A stretch of 64,000 nucleotides of DNA from Siphonodentalium dalli (GCA_032622095.1 CP136063.1:35814106-35878105); one strand, 5' to 3'. Shown: positions 35,141 to 46,298, counted from the first letter of the stretch. The notes: generated from the sequence alone by a model not told the origin. Made by a program: numbers and translations.

Positions 35141-35374
35141 TGATAGAAACTCATGCATGTATCTATCATTTTATATCCCGCGCAACTATATAAAATGTGG
35201 CTTATTTTTTAATTTATATTTTACTCGTTTTAATGACATGCCCCTGTGATCCACACATACTGCGCGTTTAGGTCTGCAGTTGTTTGGTAAATTCCGCCAT
35301 TTTTAATGATGATGTGCTACGGCATCTCCCCTCCCCTGGCGGATAAACTGGGGTATCCCCCGACCTTCCCACGA

Positions 35375-35728
35375 GGAAAACACAGCGAGAGCCGTTATTG
35401 GCTCACGCAACGTAGAAGACGGGTGCAATACTACAACTGCAAAAAGGGTCTTTGCTCAAACAAAAAGTCATAGTGGAATTTACCTATGTCTACTAGACAT
35501 AGGTAAATTCCCTATGACATTGTCTAGTTACACCCCGATAAGCCATAGTCGAACTGAGATGGTAAAGGATGTAAATAAACCTTTAAATAGTTCAATATTG
35601 AACCAAAAATTACAGTCGCCATTAGAGTTTTGTGAAGAGGGACGGGTGCGAATTTTAGCACATGTGAATTGAAAAGTACAAGTGCGTACGGGTGCGAGAG
35701 CAACGACTCCCGTCTCCTGTGAAGGACT
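35375..35728 (+). repeat. Duplicated block B2, first copy
   Basis: Matches 53720-54067 in the same orientation: 'gaagacgggtg.aat', 'tttgctcaaacaaaaagtca', 'agttcaatattgaacca', 'acgggtgcgaattttagca', 'cctgtgaaggactg'. It has one internal inverted insertion, 'tagacataggtaaattcc' against 'ggaatttacctatgtcta' (35474-35512). Confidence 0.85.
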
Positions 35729-35729
35729 G

Positions 35730-37060
35730 TATATCCCCACCCTGATCACCTCCCCTGCCTGAATTTTTCTTACCTTCACATATAGTGGCCAGTTAGTGTC
35801 ATTCTATCATTCAATATGACTATGTGACTTAGAAAAACTATCATTGGTGACAAGGAAGCATGTTTTTTCTTCGGCAGAGGCATTACAGGTCAGAAATTTT
35901 TTTTGGTGGAAAATTGCTTAGTCTATCTACCTCCCCCCGGCCTGAATTTTTATTTACCTCAACATCTAATGACCAGTTAGTCTCATTTTATCATTCAATA
36001 TGACTATGTAACTAAGACAAACTAATATTGGCATGATTTTTTTGTGAAATAGGCAATAATTAAAGTCCAGAGAAATTCTAGCACAGCATCTCATGGCCAG
36101 TTAAGTCAGTCTCATTTTATCTTTCAATATGAATTTGTAGTTGAGATCATATTCCACTAATACAAAACCTTGAAACTTTTTGAAGTTTTGACAGGGAATC
36201 TTATAAAGTCGGAACAATAACGCGGGGAATATATTTCTCAGCTATTATCTGTTTCTTAATAATGTACTTCACAATGGGTGAATGTCCCAACTCAAATTTG
36301 CATGTTTTTCTATGACCTGTGTCAGCCGATATATCAATAGACATATTGATATAGGAGAAATGCTATAATTGTCAGCAACACAAAGCAAAATCTCTCAAAA
36401 ATCCGCTTTAATCATAACATTTCGAGTTGGGACCTTCACCAACAGTAAAGTACATTATTAAGGAACAGATAATAACTAAGAAATATATTCCCTGTGTTAT
36501 TTTTTGACTTTATAAGGTTCCCTGTCAAAACTTTTAAAAGTTCCAAGGTTTCGTACTTGTGAAATATGATCTCTACGGGCGTTAGCCAGAGTAGAGATTC
36601 ATGGCATGATCTACTGCGGAGGCTACATGTAGGTAATTTTCAATGAAAATAAGATACTGTAGTAAAAACAAATTCAGGGGGGAGGGGGTCGGCAAGACTT
36701 CAAGTATTGGCCTTTTCACAGATAATACAAGTTCCTTGTTGCCAATGAGGGGTATTAACTAGGTAATTTTCAATGAACATTCTCCAAACTTTAATTATTG
36801 TCTCTTTCACTGAAAATACATGCTTCAATTTTTGCTATGTCAGTTTTGTCTGTTATGTAAATGTATTGGTCATGTTCCGACAACTGGAATTTATACCAAA
36901 TAAATTGAATTTGAAAATTCTCTGAACTTCAATTATTGCCTATTTCACAGAAAATACATGCGTCATTGTTGCCAGTGATACCTTTTCTTAGTAGCATAGT
37001 CATATTGAATGATAAAATGAGACTAACTGGCTGTTGGATATATATCATATTCAGAGCTGC
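35730..37060. repeat. Large foldback with tandem sub-units
   Basis: The inner arms 36143-36300 and 36420-36575 are about 85 percent reverse-complementary ('gttttgacaggga', 'ttataaagtc', 'ggaatatatttct', 'ttattatctgtt'). The outer arms consist of a ~150-base unit ('tcattcaatatgactatgt', 'ttggtgacaaggaagcatg') that occurs at least three times on the left and in inverted form around 36730-37030. No coding capacity. Confidence 0.75.
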
Positions 37061-38110
37061 GAATGTAATCTTATAGCAGGAATTCTCATTCTTAACATGT
37101 GTACCAAAGCTACTAACTGAACTTCAATTTGTCAACAACCAGCCAATCTCGAAATCGCTAACCAGTGTTCATATAAAACTTCGTTTAGTGTGGTCAGTCA
37201 CTAGCTAAATGCGAAAAATATGTTATATTGTCTTTATGGATTACCGAAGATGATATTGTCTTAAATTGAAACTGATCACATGAATTTTGTGCTGTCATGT
37301 ACAAACTAAGTCCAAATTTTATTGTTTTACTCAGTTTTTGAAGAAAATCCATTAGTTTCCATGACAGCAAGCTAAATTTTAGTGATCTGGGCCCATATTT
37401 TACAGTCTGTTATATATATATTGGTATTTTCTCTATTGGATGAAACAATGCCTACATCGATATGGCTGATACTTTTCACATAGTTGGCCGTCAAAAAACT
37501 GCCCTATACCGTAAATTATCTCAGGATTTGGTTGCTATGGCAACTGCTTAATCGCCCTAACTGACCTCGGATTGTTGTGCCTACCGATTTTTTAAACAGA
37601 GACATACCAAAGACTAAGTGTGTACAATTTCGTAATATATTCACAAATTGTAACGATTCGCGTATTTCTAGCACATATCCGCTCCACTACTGTCATATTT
37701 TACATGGAATTATTGGACGAGAGTTTGGACTGTAAATTAATTGCGTTTGTTCGTTCAAATACGGCACCTAAACTCCCACGTATAGTGGGTTTATATACGT
37801 TAATTATACTGGCTGGTATTGTGGGTATAACGACAGATGAATACACGCGTATATATTTGTGTGAAACTAAGACACAATGCTGTCGTGATTAAGGGCAAAA
37901 CTGGAAGTCCCCGGTCCAAGATGGCAACGGCCGCCGGAAGTGGAAAATGTTATTATTTTTCACTAATATTTTCTAGATTACTTTATGCTGTTTGGAACTG
38001 GTTCGGAATGGCGACTTTATTTTGTATATGTTATGTTAACTGGTCATTGTAGCAATGAAATATGCAATACGTAGGTCCCAGGCCCTTTGATCCCTCAAAA
38101 TATGTATGTC
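37061..38110. other. Unassigned stretch left of the LTR element
   Basis: A plus frame at 37620-37892 (90 codons) has no domain. 38082-38114 matches the lectin-relic block and is the left part of the LTR-element target site. Confidence 0.4.
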
Positions 38111-38114
38111 GACA

Positions 38115-38763
38115 TGTGCCAATACGGGTACATATAACTCTTAAGGCTATCAGAACGGTTTGATTATTTATATACAACAAAGTCAATAATGTTCAATCAT
38201 CGGCATCTGGGTTTCTCTTCCTGTCGTCTGCTTGGGTTGGGATCTTCTTCCGTCTTCATAGGTTGGGTGTATCTGCTTGTCTTCTACTCGGTTGAGTTCC
38301 GGTTGAGTTTATCTTCCTGTCGTCTGCTCTTCTTCTTCTTCCGTCGGCGCATCAGTGAGCTGTTGTTAGAATCACAAGAGCATAATGTTTACCTTGCATT
38401 TTCGTCCATTGCTCCACACTGCTCTTCTAAGCGTCCGATGGTTCGTGGTGATCGCTTGTGGTGGTCAGATAGAAACTGGTTGTGGGTGTCGGCTTTTCTT
38501 CTTACTAAATACACAGGCCGCTAATGACCGCCATGTGTATCTTCACGGCGCGTCGGTTCCAGACGTACTTAGGGTAATTGAGTTATCGTCATCTCCCCAT
38601 GGGTCCTATTAACTCTTCTGGTTTCGGTAGCTTTTCTAGGCGAGACATCTGTTCTTGCTAATCCTCAAGACCGTGTTTTGTTTACTCCACAAATCATTTC
38701 CCTATGTATGTGTAATAATCATCCCCGGGTTGAAAGTTATGTCCCTGGGGTTGTCTTGGCACA
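38115..38763 (-). repeat. 3' LTR
   Basis: 649 bases, starts TGTGCC and ends GGCACA on the plus strand; it is the 3' LTR in element orientation. The same short plus-strand frames (111 and 75 codons) occur in both LTRs and are chance frames. Confidence 0.95.
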
Positions 38764-38781
38764 TTACTCCTTCACTTTTTC
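38764..38781 (-). promoter_or_regulatory. Polypurine tract
   Basis: GAAAAAGTGAAGGAGTAA on the minus strand, abutting the 3' LTR, in the expected position for plus-strand priming. Confidence 0.65.
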
Positions 38782-39566
38782 GATTTAAAGTTGATCTTGA
38801 AATCGCAAGTCCAATTCGTCGCTGCGCAGCAGGTTGATGATTCGTCGGAGTAGTTCGCAACAGCGGCATCGGTGATGGATAGCTGGTTCGATGTCGGCCG
38901 TCTCCGTGTAGATCGGGTCGTCTGGGCGTCTCTCAGACAACTCCGACCTACTGGCTGTGACTCTTTCGGTGTAAAACTATGATTGAAATTTCATGGCGTC
39001 GTCATTTTCGTCATCATCGGATGTCGAGGTATTTTCGTCCTCAATGTCCGAGTATGGGGTAGGTTCTGACAACTGGTCGACCCTTGTTCCACCGCCATGG
39101 TCAGCCTGTAATACTCAAACGGATATTTGTGTGAGTTTTGAGAACAAATGACACAGTCAGTATACACAATGGTTACTTTTCCAATTTATCGGTATCGCTT
39201 GAGGGTCGTCAGATCGGCCCAATACGAAAATGGAATTTACAACTAATTATATAGATGGATTGGTTGACGAACAGTTAAACACAAGATAAGTCGGGGTGAT
39301 TGATTTCAATTATCAAAACGTATGACTGAATGTCGGGATTTATAGTCCCTATTCAACGCTTGCTATAATCATTTTGATGATTATCCAACTATAATACCCT
39401 GGACATCGTTATGCAACAATTAATATTTGAAATATATGAAATGCATAAATGTCTATATACATGCAAATGATTCTGATATCCGCGCAACAATAATTACAGA
39501 GGAAATTCGGAATACATTAATATACGATACATAATTAATACTAATCCAAATCCGCCACAAATGTGG

Positions 39567-39811
39567 TCAGCCTCTGACGGCTATAATTGGATATACATGT
39601 AGGCGTTCCTGAGTGTTGTCCCGGAATAGCGCAGACGGCTTTGGTGCATCCGTCTCCATTGTTTCGTCTATGGGCTCTTTGAACACGGCATTCGGGATAT
39701 CCTCAGGTCGCTGGTCTAACTGCTTATTATACATAATGGCTAACCTTGGCAACTGATGTTTAACAAATTTCCACCAGAATCGGTGGGTCAAGATAATGAA
39801 AATTACTACTG
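39567..39811 (-). CDS. Short ORF with membrane segment, possible env remnant
   Basis: About 82 codons open upstream to 39811; no ATG near the beginning. A hydrophobic run (VTTTVVIFIIL) followed by a basic-aromatic stretch (HRFWWKFVKHQ) and a polar tail resembles a membrane anchor plus cytoplasmic tail. A further open frame with an acidic end (SDIEDENTSTSDDDEND, about 38985-39060) lies behind an acceptor-like tattacag at about 39107. The position between pol and the 3' LTR fits an env or ORF3 remnant, but no envelope ectodomain is present. Low certainty. Confidence 0.35.
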
Positions 39812-40250
39812 TAGTTGTTACTAGTGCAAAATACTATCATGGCCATCTCTACCATTCATTGGGGCAATACTTTTTCGTTCACTAAGTCAGTCGTGCGAAT
39901 ATTTTCGATCGCGCTTGATTTGTGCGGGATTCGCTTAAACGTAGTAACCCTAAGGGTGGCGGTGTGCACGTCGCCTTGGCGCTCGTTATCTCTCGGCGCG
40001 TGATTGTAAAGTTTAAAGGTTTAGTTATTGAGTCGCAACGAGCACGTGCCGGGTTTCATGGGGCGCGCGACCTATCATTGATCCGAACATGACTATTTAT
40101 TCGCGATTCGGTCTGGGGCGTTGGGCTAACTATTTTCAACATTTACGAAGCCAGGTTAGACTCATCAGTCATCAATAAGACAGTTAAAAGTGGGGTCTCA
40201 TTCATTCCGAAATGAAATCCAGATAAATAGTTCGGGCGTTTCATTATTAT

Positions 40251-41774
40251 TTACATCACTGCTGCCATTGAGTACAACAGGTTTTTAAATGATTGCTTGG
40301 TTCTTATGTCACTAAGCGCTCCATTCATGAGCTGCTTACACTTGCGTGGGGCCGGTACGGGCTTACATTCACGAGGGTTTTGTTCAATGGCGACCACTTC
40401 CATTAACTCATCCTCTGAGCTGTCATCACTCGTAAACATCTTTGTTACTTTGCGCCCGTGTCGACGAGGCGCTGGAGCGCGTCGTGCCTTGGCACTCGGC
40501 TCTGGTCTCTCGTCCATGGACGAGTCAGGGTTTTGTAGCGGCTCTGAGCGCGCGAGTCGCGTTTTCCTACGCTGTAAGCGCATCTTAAGCTCGCTTAAAG
40601 GGACATCTTCGTCATCGGAGTCCGAACATTGTCTCCGATATCGAGCGATTACATCATCTGGTAATGGTTCTGTTTCATCGCCAGAAGACCCACCCACAGG
40701 GTTAGGGGCAGGAACGTCGCTATCTTCGTTTTCGGGGGGAACAACATACGTTTGAGCACGCTTGTTGTTGTCAATTTTGGGGATTTCCCATTCAAGGTTG
40801 GCCTTGCGCATGTGTTCAGCGTGGGATTGTGTGACTTTCCCAGTTAATTGATTCCTTAACTCGAAAGTAACGGGCGTTATTTGCTTGGTTATGCGGAAGT
40901 AGGGTTTCCATTTGCTTTCAAGTTTGCTTTTTCGTAAGTGATTCTTCACATAGACGGCCTCGCCAATCTCGAATTTGGTGTCTGTGGCCTTTTTGTTAAA
41001 TTTCGCTGCTTGTTGACGTTTCGCCTGTTTCACGTGTTTGTGCACCAGCGTAAGTGATTTAGGCTGTTGCCGTAATGCTATTTGACAATAACCCTTCCCA
41101 GCACGATTGCGTCTTCGTTCATACGTGACTGATTTTCCAACTACACTGCCGCGCCGTAGATAAACGGTTTTATTAGTGTTGTTCACAAGTAGCAATGGAA
41201 CTTGATGTCTTTTACCTAGTTCCGAAATCGACTTCCTTACCTCCAAACCGGGTTTTGATGCTAGGTAACCTTTCTCGATTTGGGCCACCTCTACTAATGT
41301 CGACTTGTGAAGAGAAGCTAAGTTTTTTGATTTTCCCATACATAAAGTTGAGGTTTGGGGCTTTAAGCTAACCTTGCTGGTCAATCTCAGCAGGGAAGCT
41401 ATGTGCGCGTCCGATTCCAAGGGGACGTACACGTCACTGACCTTGAGGCATCCCAGATCATAATATAGTCTGACCCCCCGAGAGGTCAACCAATCCCTCC
41501 CCAAGATCATATTCCGGGTCATATCATTCGCCACATAAAATTTATGGGTTAATTTTAGTTTCGCCATTCTGAAGGTCAGTTCCACGCTACCAAGTACACC
41601 CAGTGATTTCCCATTCACGGAGCTAAGGTTAATGTGTCCCCTAGTTAGTTTTGGTCGTAACTGTAATGCGCCATAGACGCGTTTGTGAATCAATGATACT
41701 TCCGCTCCACTATCCACTAATGAGCGATATTTATTTTTACCTATTCTGACTAAACACGAGCTGGGGTTCCCCAC
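40251..41774 (-). CDS. Protease fused to integrase C-terminal region (internal deletion)
   Basis: A 507-codon open frame entered by frameshift from gag (no ATG at its start). Residues 15-100 are a retropepsin: LVDSGAEVSLIH around residue 20 gives the catalytic Asp, and LGRDWL near 91-96 is the conserved second block. At residues about 220-235 the sequence changes to an integrase tail (VHKHVKQAKRQQ; GEAVYVKNHLRKSKLESKWKPYFRI; HAEHMRKANLEW), the GPY/F-type module preceding the element C-terminus. A basic and acidic low-complexity tail follows. RT, RNase H and the DDE core are missing without loss of frame; the junction lies near 41060-41110. Such a protein could still process Gag but not copy or integrate. 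Normal gypsy pol is about 1000 residues longer. Confidence 0.85.
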   Translation of the reverse strand: MGNPSSCLVRIGKNKYRSLVDSGAEVSLIHKRVYGALQLRPKLTRGHINLSSVNGKSLGVLGSVELTFRMAKLKLTHKFYVANDMTRNMILGRDWLTSRGVRLYYDLGCLKVSDVYVPLESDAHIASLLRLTSKVSLKPQTSTLCMGKSKNLASLHKSTLVEVAQIEKGYLASKPGLEVRKSISELGKRHQVPLLLVNNTNKTVYLRRGSVVGKSVTYERRRNRAGKGYCQIALRQQPKSLTLVHKHVKQAKRQQAAKFNKKATDTKFEIGEAVYVKNHLRKSKLESKWKPYFRITKQITPVTFELRNQLTGKVTQSHAEHMRKANLEWEIPKIDNNKRAQTYVVPPENEDSDVPAPNPVGGSSGDETEPLPDDVIARYRRQCSDSDDEDVPLSELKMRLQRRKTRLARSEPLQNPDSSMDERPEPSAKARRAPAPRRHGRKVTKMFTSDDSSEDELMEVVAIEQNPRECKPVPAPRKCKQLMNGALSDIRTKQSFKNLLYSMAAVM

Positions 41775-41824
41775 AATGTTGATACTAAATTTCCTCTCAC
41801 ATGTGGCCTCAATGAGAGGATTCC

Positions 41825-42928
41825 TTAGTTTTTTGCGTATGTGGGCGGGGTCATTAGTCGTGGTGGTTCGTTTAATGTCGGATATCTCCGGCTGTGACGT
41901 GGTGTATCATGGGATAGGACACGTGATCGGTTCGGCTGATCTCGGCGGATTCCCCTAGGTGGCGTTACTGGCACGTTCCATTGCTTTTGCTTCGAATCTC
42001 CGGATTTAGAGGGGCAATTTCTAGCCAAGTGATTACCGTCGTAAACCCAGCAAGATACGTGCCTTCGGTGTTCGGTCTTAAAGGGGCAATCGCGAGCGAA
42101 ATGGTCACCTTGACACGTCCAACATTCGACTGTTCGTGGTTTAACCACCGCTTCGACATGCACCTGTCTCGGGCGTGATCGGTGTTCTCGGGTCGTGTGG
42201 TTATCGCGTGCGCTTATATCGCAGGTTGTTCTCGCGCGTTTGTTTCTGAAACTATCGATTTCCATTGCTTCCGGTTCGTTTTCGTTGTAATTTTCGCGGC
42301 CCGTTCGTAGGTTGAATACCCGTCGGATCCCCATTTCCCGCATGGCGATGTCGGCTACCAATTTTAGTGTCTTCGGCGCATCTCTGATCAACTTCATTTT
42401 CAAACTGTCGCTTCTTAAAGCGTCAATATAAAACCCTACGAGTTGGCCTTCAACCGCGTTGATCCCACCGGGTTGCTCTCGGTATGCCACCGTCGCGATC
42501 TCCAAAATTCGTTCGGCAAGCACATGTAAATTTTCGTTTTGTTTTTGCTTGATTTTTCTTAGCATCGAAAAGGCGAATTGAATGTCATTTATCTCGGCAA
42601 ATCGACTAGATAATTCAGTTTTTGTGTCTTGCCACGTGGCGTTAGGATTCGTGGCCAAATATCTTTGTAAAAAATCTGATACGGGGCCCGTCGCGCTCTG
42701 GAATGCCATATAGGGCTTCTTTGCTTCGTTAGCGCCGGTTAGGATCGCGCATTTTTCTATCGACTTGACCCACCCGTGGTATTTCGTGGGGTCCCCGTCA
42801 AATGACGTCACTACCTGTGTCTCCGTAGTCATGGCCATTGCAGCAATTTGAGAATTGATAGATTCTGTTAATGGGGCGAGAACACCAGCTGATTGTTGTT
42901 GTTGGGTAGCCATTATGATAATAAACAA
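41825..42928 (-). CDS. gag: Gag polyprotein with CCHC knuckle
   Basis: 367 codons; the likelier start is the sixth codon (MATQQQQ, 42913), leaving a 362-residue protein. Residues 40-200 form the helical capsid-like region typical of Ty3/gypsy (GDPTKYHGWV, WQDTKTELSSRF, LHVLAERILEIA). A basic, charged linker follows, then two zinc knuckles: C269-x2-C-x4-H-x4-C281 intact, and C293-x2-Y-x4-H-x4-C305, in which the second cysteine is tyrosine. The frame ends at TAA (41825-41827) directly after an A-rich slip sequence, with the protease frame -1 relative to it. Its role is virion-like particle assembly and RNA packaging in the cytoplasm. The frame is fully intact, consistent with recent activity. 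Confidence 0.92.
   Translation of the reverse strand: MFIIIMATQQQQSAGVLAPLTESINSQIAAMAMTTETQVVTSFDGDPTKYHGWVKSIEKCAILTGANEAKKPYMAFQSATGPVSDFLQRYLATNPNATWQDTKTELSSRFAEINDIQFAFSMLRKIKQKQNENLHVLAERILEIATVAYREQPGGINAVEGQLVGFYIDALRSDSLKMKLIRDAPKTLKLVADIAMREMGIRRVFNLRTGRENYNENEPEAMEIDSFRNKRARTTCDISARDNHTTREHRSRPRQVHVEAVVKPRTVECWTCQGDHFARDCPFKTEHRRHVSCWVYDGNHLARNCPSKSGDSKQKQWNVPVTPPRGIRRDQPNRSRVLSHDTPRHSRRYPTLNEPPRLMTPPTYAKN
41828..41834 (-). promoter_or_regulatory. -1 ribosomal frameshift heptamer
   Basis: A AAA AAC in the zero frame of gag, immediately followed by the gag TAA stop. This is a canonical X XXY YYZ slippery site, and the -1 frame is open through the protease. Any downstream stimulatory structure was not assessed. 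Confidence 0.8.
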
Positions 42929-43020
42929 TTAGACTCACGTTTTGCGAATTTTCCCACACTGTTTCTGTTCACACTGTTCCTCCTCTGGTTTCACGTTGTG
43001 TCTGCGATTAGCGTTCAGAT

Positions 43021-43038
43021 CCTGGCTCGAAGGCACCA
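43021..43038 (-). promoter_or_regulatory. Candidate primer binding site
   Basis: TGGTGCCTTCGAGCC on the minus strand, 11 bases inside the 5' LTR. The TGG start fits the CCA end of a tRNA, but the 11-base gap is wide and I could not match a particular tRNA. Confidence 0.3.
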
Positions 43039-43049
43039 GCTAAGAGATA

Positions 43050-43698
43050 TGTGCCAATACGGGTACATATAACTCTTAAGGCTATCAGAACGGTTTGATT
43101 ATTTATATACAACAAAGTCAATAATGTTCAATCATCGGCATCTGGGTTTCTCTTCCTGTCGTCTGCTTGGGTTGGGATCTTCTTCCGTCTTCATAGGTTG
43201 GGTGTATCTGCTTGTCTTCTACTCGGTTGAGTTCCGGTTGAGTTTATCTTCCTGTCGTCTGCTCTTCTTCTTCTTCCGTCGGCGCATCAGTGAGCTGTTG
43301 TTAGAATCACAAGAGCATAATGTTTACCTTGCATTTTCGTCCATTGCTCCACACTGCTCTTCTAAGCGTCCGATGGTTCGTGGTGATCGCTTGTGGTGGT
43401 CAGATAGAAACTGGTTGTGGGTGTCGGCTTTTCTTCTTACTAAATACACAGGCCGCTAATGACCGCCATGTGTATCTTCACGGCGCGTCGGTTCCAGACG
43501 TACTTAGGGTAATTGAGTTATCGTCATCTCCCCATGGGTCCTATTAACTCTTCTGGTTTCGGTAGCTTTTCTAGGCGAGACATCTGTTCTTGCTAATCCT
43601 CAAGACCGTGTTTTGTTTACTCCACAAATCATTTCCCTATGTATGTGTAATAATCATCCCCGGGTTGAAAGTTATGTCCCTGGGGTTGTCTTGGCACA
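43050..43698 (-). repeat. 5' LTR
   Basis: Same length and apparently the same sequence as the other LTR. In element orientation a TATATAAAT box lies at about 43101-43110 (complement), roughly 50 bases from the inner LTR edge, so transcription may start very near the LTR end. Confidence 0.95.
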
Positions 43699-44660
43699 GA
43701 CATAGTATGGCAGAGTCCTGTGATTTTATCAGTGAAAAAGCCATAGATAACAGCGTTCATTGCTCGCGAACGGAGAGACCGTTTTTAGAATATCAACTAT
43801 TATTCCAATAGTAATTACTACATCATCTGTGAAAGTGTGTTGCACATTTGGACAATATGGAAAGTGAAGTTATGTGCACCATGGAGTGACCACATAAAAC
43901 GATGTCCATTGCGTTCTAGTGGACATACCTTATGGTCGGCATGTCACCACTGGTATCTAATTTCACCCATACAGAGCCCCAGACAAACATGAGCAGACGA
44001 CATTCTTCTATGTGCTTCTATATATATGTGGGGCTCCTTGCAGGGTAATGGATGTTTTTTTATTCACCCTGAGCAGGTCCCTTTTGTTGTCCCGGAATTA
44101 CCATCCAGTCTCTGAAATTTTGATATCACTCAACGTGAGATATTGAGGGATGATCATCAAATATACACCTGTATATACACATGTCTTTTCAGAATGAGCT
44201 CACCAGAAGGTGAATTTGGGGCCGCTATCCCGCACAGAAGGTCCGTATCACCAAATTCATCTTGGGACCTCATTCTGCATGGCCTTATCTACTGTGTAGA
44301 CATATACATAGATTCGGTTAGTTCCCAAAATGGTTAAGAGTGTGATGTACACCCATTGAGAATATCGATTATGCAATGTATCGACTGCCAATTTGGGAAT
44401 GCAGAAAGTCTAAACTAAAAAAGTAATATAATATATATGGAGAAATTTCAATAGAAATATTATAATAAAGAAACTTTCCAGAGAAGCGGCCTAAGAAGAA
44501 TTGTGAATTTGGCGATGTTAGCCCGCTGTCCGGCATAGTATCACTACAATCACCATATGGGAACTCATTCTGCAAATGACATGCATTTTTACTCTCGTCG
44601 GTCTTTAACCAGCGCTGGGACAGCATTAAATATCCAGTGCCAGAGCATTCTCTTATATGC
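43699..44660 (+). repeat. Duplicated block B1, second copy, with lectin relic
   Basis: 43699-43840 carries the decayed lectin exon 2/3 segment ('gacatagtatgNcagagtc', 'atagataac.gcgttc', 'ctacatcatctgtgaaa'). 43870-43930 has the 'gagtgaccacata.aacgatg' subfamily. 44160-44660 matches 31.32-31.80 kb. It lacks the 1.66-kb word-repeat element present in copy one. Confidence 0.8.
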
Positions 44661-44804
44661 CAGTGTATTCTCTTTTTTTTTGTTTTTTAATACCCATCAT
44701 TTATATCAGTTTTGTAATACCCATAATATATGAGCAGTTTTGTAAAAAGATAATACACTGGCATATAAGAGAATGCTCTGGCACTGGATATTTAATGCTG
44801 CCCC
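44615..44804. mobile_element. 190-bp R2-type MITE
   Basis: Almost pure inverted repeat: 'cagcattaaatatccagtgc' and 'agagcattctcttatatgcc' at the left are mirrored at 44750-44804. The core is poly-T and 'atacccatcatttatatcag' type sequence. Confidence 0.8.
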
Positions 44805-45689
44805 ATTTTTCTAGTGGAGTGTGCGCATTACGTTATTTGATCTGTCCGACCGTCTGTCCGTCCATCACTCGGTGTTGGTTCATGTATGGAAGTTTTAGAT
44901 AAGTATCAACTGGATAAACTGGAATTTAGTATTTCGGTTTTCTGACACAGAGTGCAGATCGGGACCGCGTGTTCGGTGACCGCCGTTCAACTTCCGCTAT
45001 GTAGTATGACCCCCTTTTTCGGTGGGATTTATCTCCATGTTTGAGGGATATTGTATCTAACGACTGTTGTTGTGATGTATGCTGTATTAATCCCCAGTCG
45101 CCATATTTCTATTGTTCTCCCTTGCACAATATCCAGCCAATTGCCCACTGGTAACAATAACTGTGGATTGTTTAGACAATAAGTGTGCATTATTTTAGCA
45201 ATAACTGTGGAATATTAACTGTGGAATATTAAAATATTCCCCAGGTATTATCATAACAATCACAAGTCATTGTTTGGTGTGTTCTCCACTTGCTGACACA
45301 CCGGAATGTCAAATTGGTGTGACCAATCAATCAAATAGGAAACTGAACAGTGCTAGGTTATTATAATGATAATAGGGATACTAAGAAAAGACGGTGAGTG
45401 GAATTTGTTTAATGTAATAACAATTTTACATCAATGTTAGATAATTCGGACTAGACAAATATATATCACCCCTGGTCAAGTGGTCCTGCTAATCTGCTGT
45501 GATGCGGTTGGGTCATGCTGAATTGCTCTGCTGATAAAAATAGTACCGTTATATTTTATTTTAATTTGTCTTTTTCGCGGTGTTGCAATAATCTGAACAT
45601 ATCCACGAAAAGCCAGTATGCGTATCAAACATTCAAAACATATTTATTGCGAAATATTTATAATACTGGTTGTATTAGTTGTTGAATTC
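44805..45689. other. Unassigned stretch with 'aactgtggaatatt' words
   Basis: Contains a 34-base motif at 45008-45041 ('ccccctttttcggtgggatt' onward) shared with 51784-51816, and a short word-repeat patch ('aataactgtgga', 45160-45240). No gene. Confidence 0.45.
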
Positions 45690-46077
45690 GACTAGATTGT
45701 CGTGTACGTAAACAAGAGCCTACTCGTGTCGCACAAGTTGTGCTTCTGTTTACATAACACAGCGCAATTATATTGGTTAATCACGTAATGATATAAACGC
45801 TCTTTATTAAAACCATATAAGGAAAACAGTAATAAATAACGCTCTTTATGTTTACCATATCCGGATCTAAACAAAAACCAGGAAACGTAACGTGTTTTGC
45901 GTTTGTTTACATACCAAAAAGGGAAAATCGACAATAACATACTGTTTATGTCATATTTCTGATTGATATAAGAACAAAGTCTGTCTATATTTCACTATTT
46001 ATGGCGGTTTTTGACGGATGTGAATATTTTAACAGCATACACACCGCTAAAGCCGCCCGTATCTTTAACGATACATG
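45690..46077 (+). repeat. Dispersed repeat R1, copy 3
   Basis: The full-length reference copy of R1, same landmarks as 12307-12697, including two 'aacgctctttat' words. It lies just outside the BEL/Pao relic. The 95-codon frame (46001-46288) crosses its end and is not considered real. Confidence 0.8.
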
Positions 46078-46298
46078 CGCATTGTATTTGAGACATGTTC
46101 TAATAATGAAAAACTTACGAATGTGGCGCCTTCTTATAACACGGAATCACTCGCACGATATCTTATTTTCTGATATTGCTAAATATTTAAATGTTGATAA
46201 TTCAAATCAGTTTGTAATGTCGGGTACACTACACTATAACTTAAGTGCAATAGTTACGTTGATTACACGGAATTTAATAAAATGTTAAGAATTTTATG

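Larger units (their letters stand above)
38115..43698 (-). mobile_element. Young non-autonomous Ty3/gypsy-type LTR retrotransposon
   Basis: 5584 bases, coding on the minus strand. Two 649-base LTRs (TGTGCCAA...TTGGCACA) with no difference that I could find, and 4-bp duplication GACA (38111-38114, 43699-43702). It encodes Gag and a protease fused directly to the integrase tail; RT, RNase H and integrase catalytic core are absent. Near-identical LTRs with an internal deletion imply that the deleted form itself was copied recently with enzymes from an intact relative. It interrupts a decayed lectin-domain copy whose uninterrupted paralogue lies near 28.79 kb. Confidence 0.93.

Noticed and set aside
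38189-38612. 111- and 75-codon plus frames, repeated at 43124-43547
   Set aside because: They lie in both LTRs, antisense to the element, and are the same only because the LTRs are.
40297-40755. 152-codon plus frame
   Set aside because: Antisense shadow of the protease-integrase tail frame, which has clear domains.
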